From positions 144,312 through 208,311 of the forward strand of contig DATKQS010000009.1 in assembly GCA_035532555.1 (NCBI GenBank): a DNA stretch of 64,000 nucleotides. Reading direction: 5' to 3'. This stretch comes from Thermoplasmata archaeon. Lineage in GTDB: Archaea > Thermoplasmatota > Thermoplasmata > Lutacidiplasmatales > UBA184. Under the pieces are notes generated by a model. That model ran no database searches. It saw nothing but the letters and a program-made list of their open reading frames with translations, and was not told where the DNA came from. Shown in pieces: positions 41,085-49,442 of the stretch (positions are counted from its first letter, which is position 1; each line of letters starts with the position of its first letter). The position numbers were made by a program, and so were the translations under genes.

Positions 41085-42509
41085 ATGACGACCTCGACCC
41101 CCGCTCCCGCGTACGTTCGCACCCCCGCCACCGGCTTCCTCAGCTCGCTCTCGGTGGACCGCGCGCTTGCGCGGTACGACCTCGCGGGAAGCATCGCGCA
41201 CGCCGAGATGCTCGGGCACGCGGGGATCCTATCCGCGAGCGAGGTCGAGACTCTCCGAGGCGGTCTCCGTCGCATCGCCCGGGAGCTCGCCGAGGGATCC
41301 TTTGACTGGAGAGAGGATCTCGAGGACGTGCACACGAACATGGAGGTCCGGCTCACCGAACTGGTGGGCCCGGTCGGAGGCAAGATCCACTCGGCGCGTA
41401 GCCGGAACGATCAGATCGCCTTGGACGAGCGTCTCTTCCTGCGGGTCGCGATCTACTCCGTCGCCCAGCGCACCCACGAGCTCGCCTCGAAGCTGCTCGA
41501 ACGAGCGCGCCAGGAGATCGAGACGCCGCTGGCCGGGTACACCCATCTCCAACGGGCGCAGCCCGTGACCTTGGCGCATCACTTGCTCGCACATTTCTGG
41601 CGGCTCCAGCGGGACGTCGATCGGCTCCTGGCGACCGCCGCTCGTTCGAACGTTTCCCCGCTCGGAGCCGGGGCGCTCGCCGGATCCACCCTCCCGATCG
41701 AGCCGGATCGGGTCGCCCGTCGACTCGGGTTCGATCACCCGTTCGAGAACTCCCTGGACGCGGTCAGCGATCGAGATGGGTTCGTGGAACTCGCCTTCGA
41801 TCTCGCGCTGCTCTCCGTGCATCTCAGCTCGATGGGGGAGGAGCTGGTCCTCTGGGCGTCGGCGGAGTTCGGGTATCTCCGTGCGAGCCCCAGCCTCGGC
41901 TCGGGCAGCAGCCTGATGCCGCAAAAGCGCAACCCCGACGTGGCCGAGCTCGCGCGTGGGAAGGCCGGACGGACGATCGGCGATCTGCTCGCCCTGCTCG
42001 TGACACTCAAGGGGCTGCCGCTCGCCTACAACCGAGACCTTCAGGAAGACAAGGCCCCAGTTCTGGACGCCCTTTCGACTACGGAGGCCACACTGGCGGC
42101 CCTGATCGCGGTCGTTCCGGCCCTCGAGTTCGAGCGCGAGCGCATGCGAGAGACCGCGACCGATCCCGCGATGCGCGCGACGGACGCGGCCGAGCACCTC
42201 GTCCGGCACGGCGTCCCCTTCCGGGAGGCGCACGAGCGGATCGCGGCCCACGTCGCCGCGCACGGTGGGCGGTTCGACGACCCCGAGGGTGTGGCCGGCC
42301 TCGGGCCGGGCCCTTCCGCTGCGGCCTGGACGTTCGATCCGTCAGATCCGCTGGCCGGTCGGCTCTCGCCCGGGGGCCCCGCCCCGATCGCGGTCCGACG
42401 CCAGATCGACCTCGCGGACGCGCGCATGCGCGTCGCGCACTCATCCCTCTCCTCGCTCGGCCGATCGGCCGGGCTCATCGAGGAGCTACTCCAGGAGGAA
42501 CCGAAATGA
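41085..42509 (+). CDS. argH: Argininosuccinate lyase
   Basis: A 474-residue fumarase-superfamily enzyme that splits argininosuccinate to arginine and fumarate. Motifs in order are DVHTNME, HSARSRNDQ, the HLQRAQPVTLAHHLLAH catalytic-histidine region, and the superfamily signature GSSLMPQKRNPD. DLQEDKAP follows. The extra C-terminal about 40 residues are a variable tail. The stop overlaps the lysW ATG by 4 nt (ATGA). The ATG at 41085 is 17 nt after argG. Confidence 0.95.
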   Translation: MTTSTPAPAYVRTPATGFLSSLSVDRALARYDLAGSIAHAEMLGHAGILSASEVETLRGGLRRIARELAEGSFDWREDLEDVHTNMEVRLTELVGPVGGKIHSARSRNDQIALDERLFLRVAIYSVAQRTHELASKLLERARQEIETPLAGYTHLQRAQPVTLAHHLLAHFWRLQRDVDRLLATAARSNVSPLGAGALAGSTLPIEPDRVARRLGFDHPFENSLDAVSDRDGFVELAFDLALLSVHLSSMGEELVLWASAEFGYLRASPSLGSGSSLMPQKRNPDVAELARGKAGRTIGDLLALLVTLKGLPLAYNRDLQEDKAPVLDALSTTEATLAALIAVVPALEFERERMRETATDPAMRATDAAEHLVRHGVPFREAHERIAAHVAAHGGRFDDPEGVAGLGPGPSAAAWTFDPSDPLAGRLSPGGPAPIAVRRQIDLADARMRVAHSSLSSLGRSAGLIEELLQEEPK

Positions 42510-42667
42510 CCGAGTGCCCAGCGTGCGATGCCCATGTCGAATGCGCCACCATGGTGGCCGGAGAGATCTTTCCGTGCACCGACTGCGGGACCGAGCTTGA
42601 GGTCGTGACGACTCTACCGACCGCGGTCCAGCTGGCCCCGAAGGAGGCGGAAGACTGGGGTGAGTGA
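42506..42667 (+). CDS. lysW: LysW amino-group carrier protein
   Basis: A 53-residue acidic carrier protein. Its C-terminal glutamate is attached to the alpha-amino group of alpha-aminoadipate (lysine route) or glutamate (ornithine route) and carries the intermediates through phosphorylation, reduction and transamination. Two CxxC-type pairs (C4/C7 and C24/C27) form the zinc-binding N-terminal domain, and the chain ends with the family's invariant EDWGE. It overlaps argH by 4 nt and lysX by 8 nt, so all three are translationally coupled. Being so short it is easily missed in automated annotation. Confidence 0.95.
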   Translation: MTECPACDAHVECATMVAGEIFPCTDCGTELEVVTTLPTAVQLAPKEAEDWGE

Positions 42668-43511
42668 CGCCCTCCGCCTCGGGATTTTCCTGACCATCGT
42701 CCGACCCGAAGAGAAGCAGATCTTCCAGGCCGCCGAGGCTCGCGGGATCACGGTCGAGCGTCTCGACGACGAGCGCATGACCTTCGATCTAGAACGACCG
42801 GACCTGCCCGTCGACGTGATCCTGAACCGTTCGGTCAGCCACTCCCGCGGCCTGTACGCGATGCGGTTCTTCGCCCACTACGGGATTCCGACCGTCAACA
42901 CGGCCGACGTCATCGAGCGGGCCGGCGACAAGATCCTCGGATCTCTGCGGCTCCGGGAGGCCGGGATTCCGACCCCCCGAACGATCGTGGCGCTTACCCC
43001 GGAGGCGGCGTTGATTGCGCTCGATCAGATCGGCTACCCCGCGGTCCTGAAGCCTCCGATCGGCTCGTGGGGTCGGCTGATGGCCCGCGTGCACAGCCGC
43101 GAGGAGGCGGAGCAGATCATCGAGCACAAGGTCGCGCTCGCCTCTCCGCAACACTCCGTGTTCTACGTACAGGAGTACGTGCCCAAGCCCGATCGCGATC
43201 TGCGCGTCTTCGTCATCGGACGGACGGTGGTGGGAGCCATGTATCGACACTCGAGCGACTGGCGGACCAATGCGGCCCGTGGGGCCGAATCCGAGGCGTT
43301 CGATCCTCCGGAGTCCGTGCGCGCACTTGCGATCCGCGCCGCCGAGGCGATGGGTGGAGGCATCCTCGCGGTGGACCTGATGGAAGCTCCCAGCGGGCTC
43401 GTGGTCCATGAGGTCAATCCCACCCCCGAATTCAAGTCCCTGCAAGCGGCGACCGGCCTCGACATCGCCGACCGCATCCTCGACTACGTCGCCGAGGTCG
43501 CCCGACGATGA
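42660..43511 (+). CDS. lysX: LysX/ArgX-type LysW ligase (ATP-grasp)
   Basis: A 283-residue ATP-grasp ligase that joins the alpha-amino group of alpha-aminoadipate or glutamate to the C-terminus of LysW. It shows KPPIGSWGRL (131-140, glycine-rich ATP loop), QEYVPKPDRDLRVFVIG (171-187) and the metal-binding HEVNPTPEFK (250-259). The two residues after EFK, which I recall as discriminating LysX (N-T/S) from ArgX (G-F), are S260-L261 here, so substrate preference cannot be assigned; a bifunctional enzyme is possible. The start is a GTG inside the end of lysW. Its stop overlaps lysY by 4 nt. Confidence 0.9.
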   Translation: MSDALRLGIFLTIVRPEEKQIFQAAEARGITVERLDDERMTFDLERPDLPVDVILNRSVSHSRGLYAMRFFAHYGIPTVNTADVIERAGDKILGSLRLREAGIPTPRTIVALTPEAALIALDQIGYPAVLKPPIGSWGRLMARVHSREEAEQIIEHKVALASPQHSVFYVQEYVPKPDRDLRVFVIGRTVVGAMYRHSSDWRTNAARGAESEAFDPPESVRALAIRAAEAMGGGILAVDLMEAPSGLVVHEVNPTPEFKSLQAATGLDIADRILDYVAEVARR

Positions 43512-44536
43512 GAGCCTCGGTGGTGGGCGGCAGCGGGTACGTTGGTGGCGAACTTCTGCGCCTCCTCCTCCGACACCCGCGCATCGAGCTCGAGCAGGTC
43601 TCCTCCGACTCGATGGCCGGCAAGGCGGTGACCCGGGCCCATCCCAACCTGCGCCGATCGACCGATCTGAGATTCGTCCCCCACGGCGAGCTCAAGCCCG
43701 CCGAGGTCACCTTTGTCGCGGTTCCGCACCGCGAATCGATGCATCGGATGCCCGAATGGCTTGCTCGGGGCGGGATCGTCGTCGATCTCAGCGCCGACCA
43801 CCGGCTGAAGGACCCGAGCCAGTATCCTCAGTATTACGGGGTCACCCACCCGCATCCCGAGCTGCTCGTTCGCGCGGTCTATGGCCTGCCCGAGCTCCAC
43901 CGCGAGGAGATCCGCGGGTCCTCGTTGATCAGCAACCCTGGATGCATCGCGGCGGCGACGATCCTCGCCCTGCGACCGCTCGTGGCCTCCGGTCTCGTGG
44001 ATACGGATCGGCCCGTGGTCGTGGACGCCAAGAGCGGGTCCTCGGCCGGAGGCAGCGACAGTGGCCCCGCGTCGTCCCACCCGGAGCGTTCGGGCTCGAT
44101 GCGCCTCTATGCACCCGCCGGCCATCGGCACACCGCGGAGATCGAACAGGAGACTGGAGCGAAGATCGGCATGTCGGCGCATGCGGTCGAGGCGGTCCGC
44201 GGCGTCCTATCCACGAGCCACGCGTTCCTGCGGGCGCCTGTTGACGAGAAGGAGATCTGGAGAGTCTACCGGGCCGCGTACGGCTCCGAGCCGTTCGTAC
44301 GGATCGTGCACGAGGCCGATGGCATCCACCGGGAGCCGGAACCGAAGGTGCTCAGCGGGTCGAACTACTGCGATATCGGCTTCGCGCTCGATGCCCACAC
44401 GGGTCGGGTCATCGCCACCTCGGCAATCGACAATCTGATGAAAGGAGCTGCCGGCAACGCCCTGCAAGCGCTGAACGTGGCGGTGGGGTTTCCCGAGACG
44501 ATGGGCCTCGAGTTCCCCGGCCTGCATCCGATCTAG
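43508..44536 (+). CDS. lysY: LysY/ArgC-type [LysW]-acyl-phosphate reductase
   Basis: A 342-residue NADPH-dependent semialdehyde-forming reductase of the ArgC/LysY family, acting on LysW-bound aminoadipyl or glutamyl phosphate. The NADP loop GGSGYVGGE is at 7-15, and the catalytic cysteine is C146 in SNPGCIAAA. KSGSSAGGS and the HRHTAEIEQ substrate region follow. The ATG overlaps lysX by 4 nt and the stop is 4 nt before lysZ. Confidence 0.92.
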   Translation: MRASVVGGSGYVGGELLRLLLRHPRIELEQVSSDSMAGKAVTRAHPNLRRSTDLRFVPHGELKPAEVTFVAVPHRESMHRMPEWLARGGIVVDLSADHRLKDPSQYPQYYGVTHPHPELLVRAVYGLPELHREEIRGSSLISNPGCIAAATILALRPLVASGLVDTDRPVVVDAKSGSSAGGSDSGPASSHPERSGSMRLYAPAGHRHTAEIEQETGAKIGMSAHAVEAVRGVLSTSHAFLRAPVDEKEIWRVYRAAYGSEPFVRIVHEADGIHREPEPKVLSGSNYCDIGFALDAHTGRVIATSAIDNLMKGAAGNALQALNVAVGFPETMGLEFPGLHPI

Positions 44537-44540
44537 ACCC

Positions 44541-45335
44541 ATGACGATCGTCGTCAAGATCGGGGGCGCCGAGGGCAACGAGGTGGGCCCCGTGCTCGCC
44601 GATCTCGCGCGCCGCACCGACTACGTGCTGGTCCACGGTGGCTCGGGGGAGATCGATCGACTGGGCGAGTCGATGGGCCACCCCTCGAAGTACTACACGT
44701 CCCCGAGCGGAGTAGTATCCCGACACACCGACTCCGAGCACATGGACGTGGTGGTGCTGGCGATGGCCGGGCGGATCCAGACCGAGCTCGTCCGCGCGCT
44801 CGGTGCACTCGGCGTGCGCGCGGTGGGACTCAGTGGGGCTGACGGAGGGCTCCTGATCGCCCGGAAGAAGGAGGCAAGCCGCGCGATCGAAGACGGAAGG
44901 GTCGTTCGCGTGAAGGATGACCGCTCCGGTGTCGTTGAGGAGGTGCGCGCGGATCTGCTCCGGGTGTTGCTGGGCGCCGGGTACGTTCCGGTCATAGGGC
45001 CGCCCGCCATCTCCCGCACGGGAGAATTGCTGAACGTCGATGCGGATCGAGTGGCCGCTCAGGTCGCGGTGGCACTCGGCGCCGAAACGCTCCTCCTGCT
45101 CACGAATGTGGTCGGCGTGCTGCGGGATCGGAACGATCCGGCGAGCCGTATCGACTCGGTCTCCCGGGATGCGGTCGATTCCATGATGCCGTACGCCGAG
45201 GGGCGAATGCGCAAGAAGATCCTCGCGGCCCGAGAGGCCGCGGTCGGGGGGGTCGGCCGCATCGTGATCGCCTCGTCCATGGTCCCCGAGCCGGTCGAAC
45301 ACGCCCTGGCCGGTCACGGTACGGTGATCGAATGA
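44541..45335 (+). CDS. lysZ: LysZ/ArgB-type [LysW]-amino acid kinase
   Basis: A 264-residue amino-acid kinase. KIGGAEGN near residue 6 holds the phosphate loop, VHGGSGEID is the substrate glycine loop, and NVDADRVAAQVA is followed by LLLTNVVGVL. The final GRMRKKILAAREAA carries the ATP-binding lysines. It phosphorylates the side-chain carboxylate of the LysW-bound amino acid. It is 4 nt after lysY and overlaps lysJ by 4 nt. Confidence 0.92.
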   Translation: MTIVVKIGGAEGNEVGPVLADLARRTDYVLVHGGSGEIDRLGESMGHPSKYYTSPSGVVSRHTDSEHMDVVVLAMAGRIQTELVRALGALGVRAVGLSGADGGLLIARKKEASRAIEDGRVVRVKDDRSGVVEEVRADLLRVLLGAGYVPVIGPPAISRTGELLNVDADRVAAQVAVALGAETLLLLTNVVGVLRDRNDPASRIDSVSRDAVDSMMPYAEGRMRKKILAAREAAVGGVGRIVIASSMVPEPVEHALAGHGTVIE

Positions 45336-46489
45336 ACGATGCCGAACCCGTTCGGGGAGAGTTCGCGGCGGTGGGGCGGCGCGAGATCACGATCGTCCGA
45401 GGCGAGGGCGCCCGGCTCTGGGATGATCGGGACCGATCGTTCGTGGATCTCGGCATCTCCCTCGGAGTGGGCAATCTCGGCCACTCCAATCCAGCCATCG
45501 TACACGCCGTCGAGACGCAAGCGCGGCAGCTCATCCACGTCGGAAGCGCGTGCGACACTCCTCCCCGGCACGACTTCGTTCAGCGCCTCCTGGAACTCAT
45601 GCCCCCCACGCTCGACCGGGTCTTTCTGTCGAATTCCGGGGCCGAGGGGATGGAGACGGCGTTGAAGTTCGCCCGCTCCTCGACCGCCCGGCCGGGGTTC
45701 GTTGCCGCGTTGCGCGGGTTCCATGGACGGACGCTCGGGGCGCTTTCGGCGACTTGGCGACGCGATCTGAGGGAACCGTTCGAGCCCCTCGTTCCCGGCT
45801 TTTCCCACGTGCCGTACAACGACGCCGCCCAGCTCGATCGGGCCGTGGACCAAACGACGGCCGCGGTCATCTTGGAACTGGTCCAGGGAGAAGGGGGCGT
45901 TCACGCCATCGACCCGGAGTACCTCCGCGCGGCCCGCGCGGTCTGCGATCGCAGCGGTGCGCTTCTCATCTTCGACGAGATCCAGACCGGCATGGGCCGG
46001 ACCGGGCGCCGGTTCGCCTTCGAGCGGTGGGGGATCCTCCCCGACATCCTGGTCCTCGCCAAATCGCTCGCCGGTGGGGTTCCCATCGGCGCGACGATCA
46101 CGACCGAGGACGTCGAGCGCCGATTCCGCGGCACGCACCACTCCACGTTCGGCGGGAATGCGCTCGCCTGCGCGGCAGGACGCGCGGCGCTCGACTACCT
46201 CGTCTCCGAGCGCCTGGACGAACGCGCCGAGCGTCTGGGGACCGAGGCGATGGCGCAGCTCCGCCGTTCGCCGAGCCCTCGCGTCCGTGAGGTCCGGGGT
46301 CTCGGTCTCCTGATCGGGATCGAGCTCAAGGAGCGGGCCGCGCCGTACCTTCAGGCCCTTCGCGAGCGGGGATTCCTCGCGATCGGAGCGGGGCCGAACG
46401 TCATCCGCTTGCTTCCTCCCCTCGTCATCTCCGAGGCGGACTGGTCCGCCGGATTGGCGGCGATCTCCGAGGTCCTTGCGGATGGATGA
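45332..46489 (+). CDS. lysJ: LysJ/ArgD-type [LysW]-semialdehyde aminotransferase
   Basis: A 385-residue class III PLP aminotransferase. SNSGAEGMETALK (100-112) is the cofactor phosphate site, and FDEIQTGMGRTG (214-225) carries the aspartate facing PLP. The Schiff-base lysine is K244 in LAKSLAGGVPIGA. It transaminates the LysW-bound semialdehyde to LysW-lysine or LysW-ornithine using glutamate. The ATG overlaps lysZ by 4 nt, and the gene end overlaps lysK by 8 nt. Confidence 0.93.
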   Translation: MNDAEPVRGEFAAVGRREITIVRGEGARLWDDRDRSFVDLGISLGVGNLGHSNPAIVHAVETQARQLIHVGSACDTPPRHDFVQRLLELMPPTLDRVFLSNSGAEGMETALKFARSSTARPGFVAALRGFHGRTLGALSATWRRDLREPFEPLVPGFSHVPYNDAAQLDRAVDQTTAAVILELVQGEGGVHAIDPEYLRAARAVCDRSGALLIFDEIQTGMGRTGRRFAFERWGILPDILVLAKSLAGGVPIGATITTEDVERRFRGTHHSTFGGNALACAAGRAALDYLVSERLDERAERLGTEAMAQLRRSPSPRVREVRGLGLLIGIELKERAAPYLQALRERGFLAIGAGPNVIRLLPPLVISEADWSAGLAAISEVLADG

Positions 46490-47549
46490 TCCCGAGGTCC
46501 TGGTCGAGCTGCTGGAGGCCTACAGCCCCTCGGGCCATGAAGGGCCGGCCGTCGAGCGGTTCCGGGCCCTCGCCCAAAGGCTCGGCTACTCGGTCTCGAG
46601 CGATGTCGCGGGGAATGGGATTGCGAGGCGAGGCTCCGGCCGGCCCCAGATTCTCTTCCTCGGGCACATCGATACCGTCGAGGGGGCCTTGCCGGTCCGA
46701 CGCGAGGGAACCCGCATCTACGGGCGGGGCGCGTGCGACGCGAAGGGACCCCTCGCCGCCGCCTTACTGGCGGGTCGGACGGCGCCCACTCGAGGAGAGG
46801 TCGTGGTCGTCGCGGCGGTCGGCGAAGAGACCGATAGCCGAGGGGCCCGCGCGCTCCTGGAAGCGTTCCGACCGGAGTACGTGATCGCGGGAGAGCCGAG
46901 CGGGTGGGATGGCCTCGCCGTCGGGTACAAGGGCGATCTACGGCTGAAGGCCATCTTCCTCGGCGATCGCGCTCACCTTTCGGCACCGACCGCGTCCACG
47001 GCCGATCGGGCGGTCGAGTGGATCCAGGGCCTGCGGCAGGAGGTTGCGCGGCGAACGGGCCCTACCCCGTTCCGTTCCCTGACCTTCAAGGTCATTTCCA
47101 TTGCGACCACGACGGACGGGGGCGCGGAGCGCGTGGAGGTCGTGGTCGATCTGCGGATCCCTCCGGGATCCGGGGCCGCGGCTCTCCTCGCCCAGCTTCC
47201 GCGGGAGGGCGGGCCCGAGACCATCGAGCCGCTTGTGGAGCTCGACCCGTACGAAGGGGATCGCCTCGATCCGGTGGTCGCTGCGCTCTCACAGGGGATC
47301 CGGGCCGCCGGTGGACGACCGACCCTCTGGCGAAAGACGGGGACCTCCGATCTCAACCTCGTGGCGCCGGCCTGGAGAGTGCGAGGAGCCGCATACGGAC
47401 CCGGAGATTCACGTCTCGACCACACCGACGGAGAGTTCCTGGAGGTCGAAGACCTCGACCGCGCCGTTCGCGTGCTCGCCCACGCCTTCGAGATTCTGGC
47501 CGCCGGAGAGGCGAGGCCTACTCCTCGTCGATCGGACGAGCGTGCTTGA
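46482..47549 (+). CDS. lysK: LysK/ArgE-type [LysW]-lysine/ornithine hydrolase
   Basis: A 355-residue M20-family metallopeptidase that releases lysine or ornithine from LysW. Metal ligands are in FLGHIDTVEG, GRGACDAKGPLAA and AVGEETDSRG (catalytic Glu and metal Glu). AGEPSGWDGLAVGYKG and KTGTSDLN follow, and HTDGEFLE near the end supplies the last histidine. The ATG at 46482 is in the lysJ end (8-nt overlap). This completes the LysW cycle encoded by the operon. The C-terminal end overlaps the convergent pirin gene by 32 bp. Confidence 0.92.
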   Translation: MDDPEVLVELLEAYSPSGHEGPAVERFRALAQRLGYSVSSDVAGNGIARRGSGRPQILFLGHIDTVEGALPVRREGTRIYGRGACDAKGPLAAALLAGRTAPTRGEVVVVAAVGEETDSRGARALLEAFRPEYVIAGEPSGWDGLAVGYKGDLRLKAIFLGDRAHLSAPTASTADRAVEWIQGLRQEVARRTGPTPFRSLTFKVISIATTTDGGAERVEVVVDLRIPPGSGAAALLAQLPREGGPETIEPLVELDPYEGDRLDPVVAALSQGIRAAGGRPTLWRKTGTSDLNLVAPAWRVRGAAYGPGDSRLDHTDGEFLEVEDLDRAVRVLAHAFEILAAGEARPTPRRSDERA

Positions 47550-48402
47550 TGAACTCCCCGCTGCGCAACTCGCGCGCGGCCTGAACAAGCTCCTCTTGCG
47601 AGTTCATGACGATCGGCCCGTACCATGCCACGGGCTCGTGCAGCGGGCGACCGGAGACGAGCAGGAACCGCAGCGGCGCGTCCGCGGCATCGACCCAGAT
47701 CGACTCCCCGGGACCGTAGAGCAGGGTCTCTCCCGCGCTCGCCACGACCTCGCCGTTCGCGTCGAAGCGACCCGATCCCTCGATCGTGTGCGCGAAGGCG
47801 GTGTAGCCGGGGGGCGTTGGGATATCGAACGATCCTCCCGCGGGCACCCATACATCCAAGTACGTAGGATCGACCGAGAGGCCCGACACCGGACCGTGCG
47901 CGGTACCGAACGATCCCGCTACGACCTTGATGCGATTGCCCGTGTCGGTCTCTACCTCGGGGATCTCCGACGCCCCGAGACCCCGGTACGCCGGCACGTC
48001 CATCTTCTGACGCGCGGGTAGGTTGACCCAGAGCTGGAACCCCGACATCCGGCCTTCCGCGCGCTCGGGCATCTCCTGATGGATGATCCCGCTGCCCGCG
48101 GTCATCCACTGGACATCACCGGCGTCGATCACGCCCGAGTTTCCGAGGGTGTCTCCGTGGGCGACCCGTCCCTCGAGCATGTAGGTCACGGTCTCGATGC
48201 CCCGGTGGGGATGCCAGGGGAACCCGGCCATGTAGTCCGCGGGGTTCGCAGACCCAAAATTGTCGAGCAGGAGGAACGGATCGAATAGTGGAACCTGCCC
48301 GTTCGAAAACGCCCGCCGCAGCCGCACGCCGGCGCCCTCCAGCGTGGGAACTCCTGGGAAACGGCGAGTTACAGAACGTCGTGGCTCGGTCATCGGAATC
48401 AC
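47518..48402 (-). CDS. Pirin-family cupin protein
   Basis: A 294-residue double cupin protein. The N-terminal cupin holds the Fe ligands in FPWHPHRGIETVTYMLEGRVAHGD and the HQEMPE histidine/glutamate set. The C-terminal cupin lacks metal ligands, as in other pirins. Family members include quercetinase-like dioxygenases and redox-sensitive cofactors; the role here is unknown. The frame opens with a GTG at 48402; an in-frame ATG at 48393 is equally plausible. A TATA box ttataagg at 48431-48438 is 32-41 nt upstream. It is divergent from the PadR-type regulator. Confidence 0.88.
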   Translation of the reverse strand: MIPMTEPRRSVTRRFPGVPTLEGAGVRLRRAFSNGQVPLFDPFLLLDNFGSANPADYMAGFPWHPHRGIETVTYMLEGRVAHGDTLGNSGVIDAGDVQWMTAGSGIIHQEMPERAEGRMSGFQLWVNLPARQKMDVPAYRGLGASEIPEVETDTGNRIKVVAGSFGTAHGPVSGLSVDPTYLDVWVPAGGSFDIPTPPGYTAFAHTIEGSGRFDANGEVVASAGETLLYGPGESIWVDAADAPLRFLLVSGRPLHEPVAWYGPIVMNSQEELVQAARELRSGEFIKHARPIDEE

Positions 48403-48430
48403 TTTCGTATATCAGATGGCGCAAGGTAAC

Positions 48431-48438
48431 TTATAAGG
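48431..48438. promoter_or_regulatory. TATA box between pirin and PadR genes
   Basis: ttataagg (ccttataa on the minus strand) fits a leaderless or short-leader pirin transcript. On the plus strand it would give a long leader before the PadR ATG at 48513, 48591 or 48600. The about 190-bp region between the genes contains no other clear element. Confidence 0.5.
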
Positions 48439-48590
48439 CCTCGGGGGCGCGAACGCCACTGTTCGAGGGGCACGATGGGACCGCTCGGAGGACGTTCGTC
48501 CCCAGCGAACGGATGGCGGCGCCGATCGGCCCTACACCGCATCGAACCGCGCCTCACGATCTCGGCCGGAACGCGGAGGGACGGCCCGGG

Positions 48591-49193
48591 ATGGACGGCA
48601 TGGACTCCCAGTATCGATATATCAAATCGGGCGCTCCTACCGGTGTGGCACCTTCGGCTCGACCGCTCCGGAACTGGCCCGGTGGGATGATCGGGATGTA
48701 CGCGCTCCATCAGATGAGCCGCGAACCGATCTACGGCTGGCAGCTCGCGGAGCGGATCGCCGAGACGACGAAGGGGGGATGGCGGCCGGGAGCCGGTGCG
48801 GTCTATCCGATCTTGAAGAGCCTCGTCCATCAGAAGCTCGCGCGGATCGAAGTGCGGGGCGGACGCAAGGTCTACCTCGTCACCCCGAGGGGGCGCGCGC
48901 GACTCGCGTTGATGCGGACGCGGATCCGGGACGGCGGAGGGCGATACATGGAGCTGCGCCGTCTGGTCCTCGATCTCGTCGATCCGGCCGAGCGTCCCGA
49001 GTGGGCGATCGAGCACCTGCGCCGCTCCCTCACGATGTTCGTCGAGCTGTCGGATTCCGTCGACCTCATTCCTTCGGCGCGTGGGCGGGCCCTCATGTAC
49101 CGGCAAGGGGCCCGTGAACTTCGCGGGACGCTCGCGCGCCTCGAGCACGCTCGGCGGTCCGGCACGGGATCGCGTCGAGCCCGGAAGCGATGA
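48591..49193 (+). CDS. PadR-family transcriptional regulator
   Basis: A 200-residue winged-helix regulator. The PadR signature runs from GMIGMYALHQMSREPIYGWQLAERIAE through GAVYPILKSLVHQKLARIEVRGGRKVYLVTPRGRARLAL, followed by a helical C-terminal dimerisation region. Possible in-frame starts are 48513, 48591 and 48600; the last two match the length of relatives best. Typical PadR targets are neighbouring genes, here pirin or itself. The effector is unknown. Confidence 0.82.
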   Translation: MDGMDSQYRYIKSGAPTGVAPSARPLRNWPGGMIGMYALHQMSREPIYGWQLAERIAETTKGGWRPGAGAVYPILKSLVHQKLARIEVRGGRKVYLVTPRGRARLALMRTRIRDGGGRYMELRRLVLDLVDPAERPEWAIEHLRRSLTMFVELSDSVDLIPSARGRALMYRQGARELRGTLARLEHARRSGTGSRRARKR

Positions 49194-49232
49194 ATCGGTG
49201 ACGGGATCGGGGTCCCTCCGCGGCGCGGGAGT

Positions 49233-49240
49233 CTTTATCA
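49233..49240 (+). promoter_or_regulatory. TATA box of tRNA-Lys
   Basis: ctttatca is centred 34 nt before the tRNA 5' end. Confidence 0.55.
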
Positions 49241-49269
49241 AAGCGAGCCGGGTCGCCGAGTTTCGTGAT

Positions 49270-49343
49270 GGGCCCGTAGCTCAGGCCGGCAGAGCAGGCG
49301 GCTCTTAACCGCAAGGTCAGGGGTTCAAATCCCCTCGGGCCCG
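49270..49343 (+). tRNA. tRNA-Lys (anticodon CTT)
   Basis: A 74-nt cloverleaf. Acceptor stem GGGCCCG/CGGGCCC pairs perfectly, D-stem GCTC/GAGC, anticodon loop CTCTTAA (anticodon CTT), and T-stem AGGGG/CCCCT encloses TTCAAAT. CCA is not encoded; no intron is seen. The identity follows from the anticodon, and the G-rich acceptor resembles other archaeal lysine tRNAs. Confidence 0.93.
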
Positions 49344-49442
49344 TCGTACCCTCGCGTTGGCGAGAACGGGGGATCGCGCCGCGCCCCCGCCGTCTCTTTC
49401 TACTTGCCGGAGGTGAACGGCGCCGGAGGCGAGAGGGTGGCG

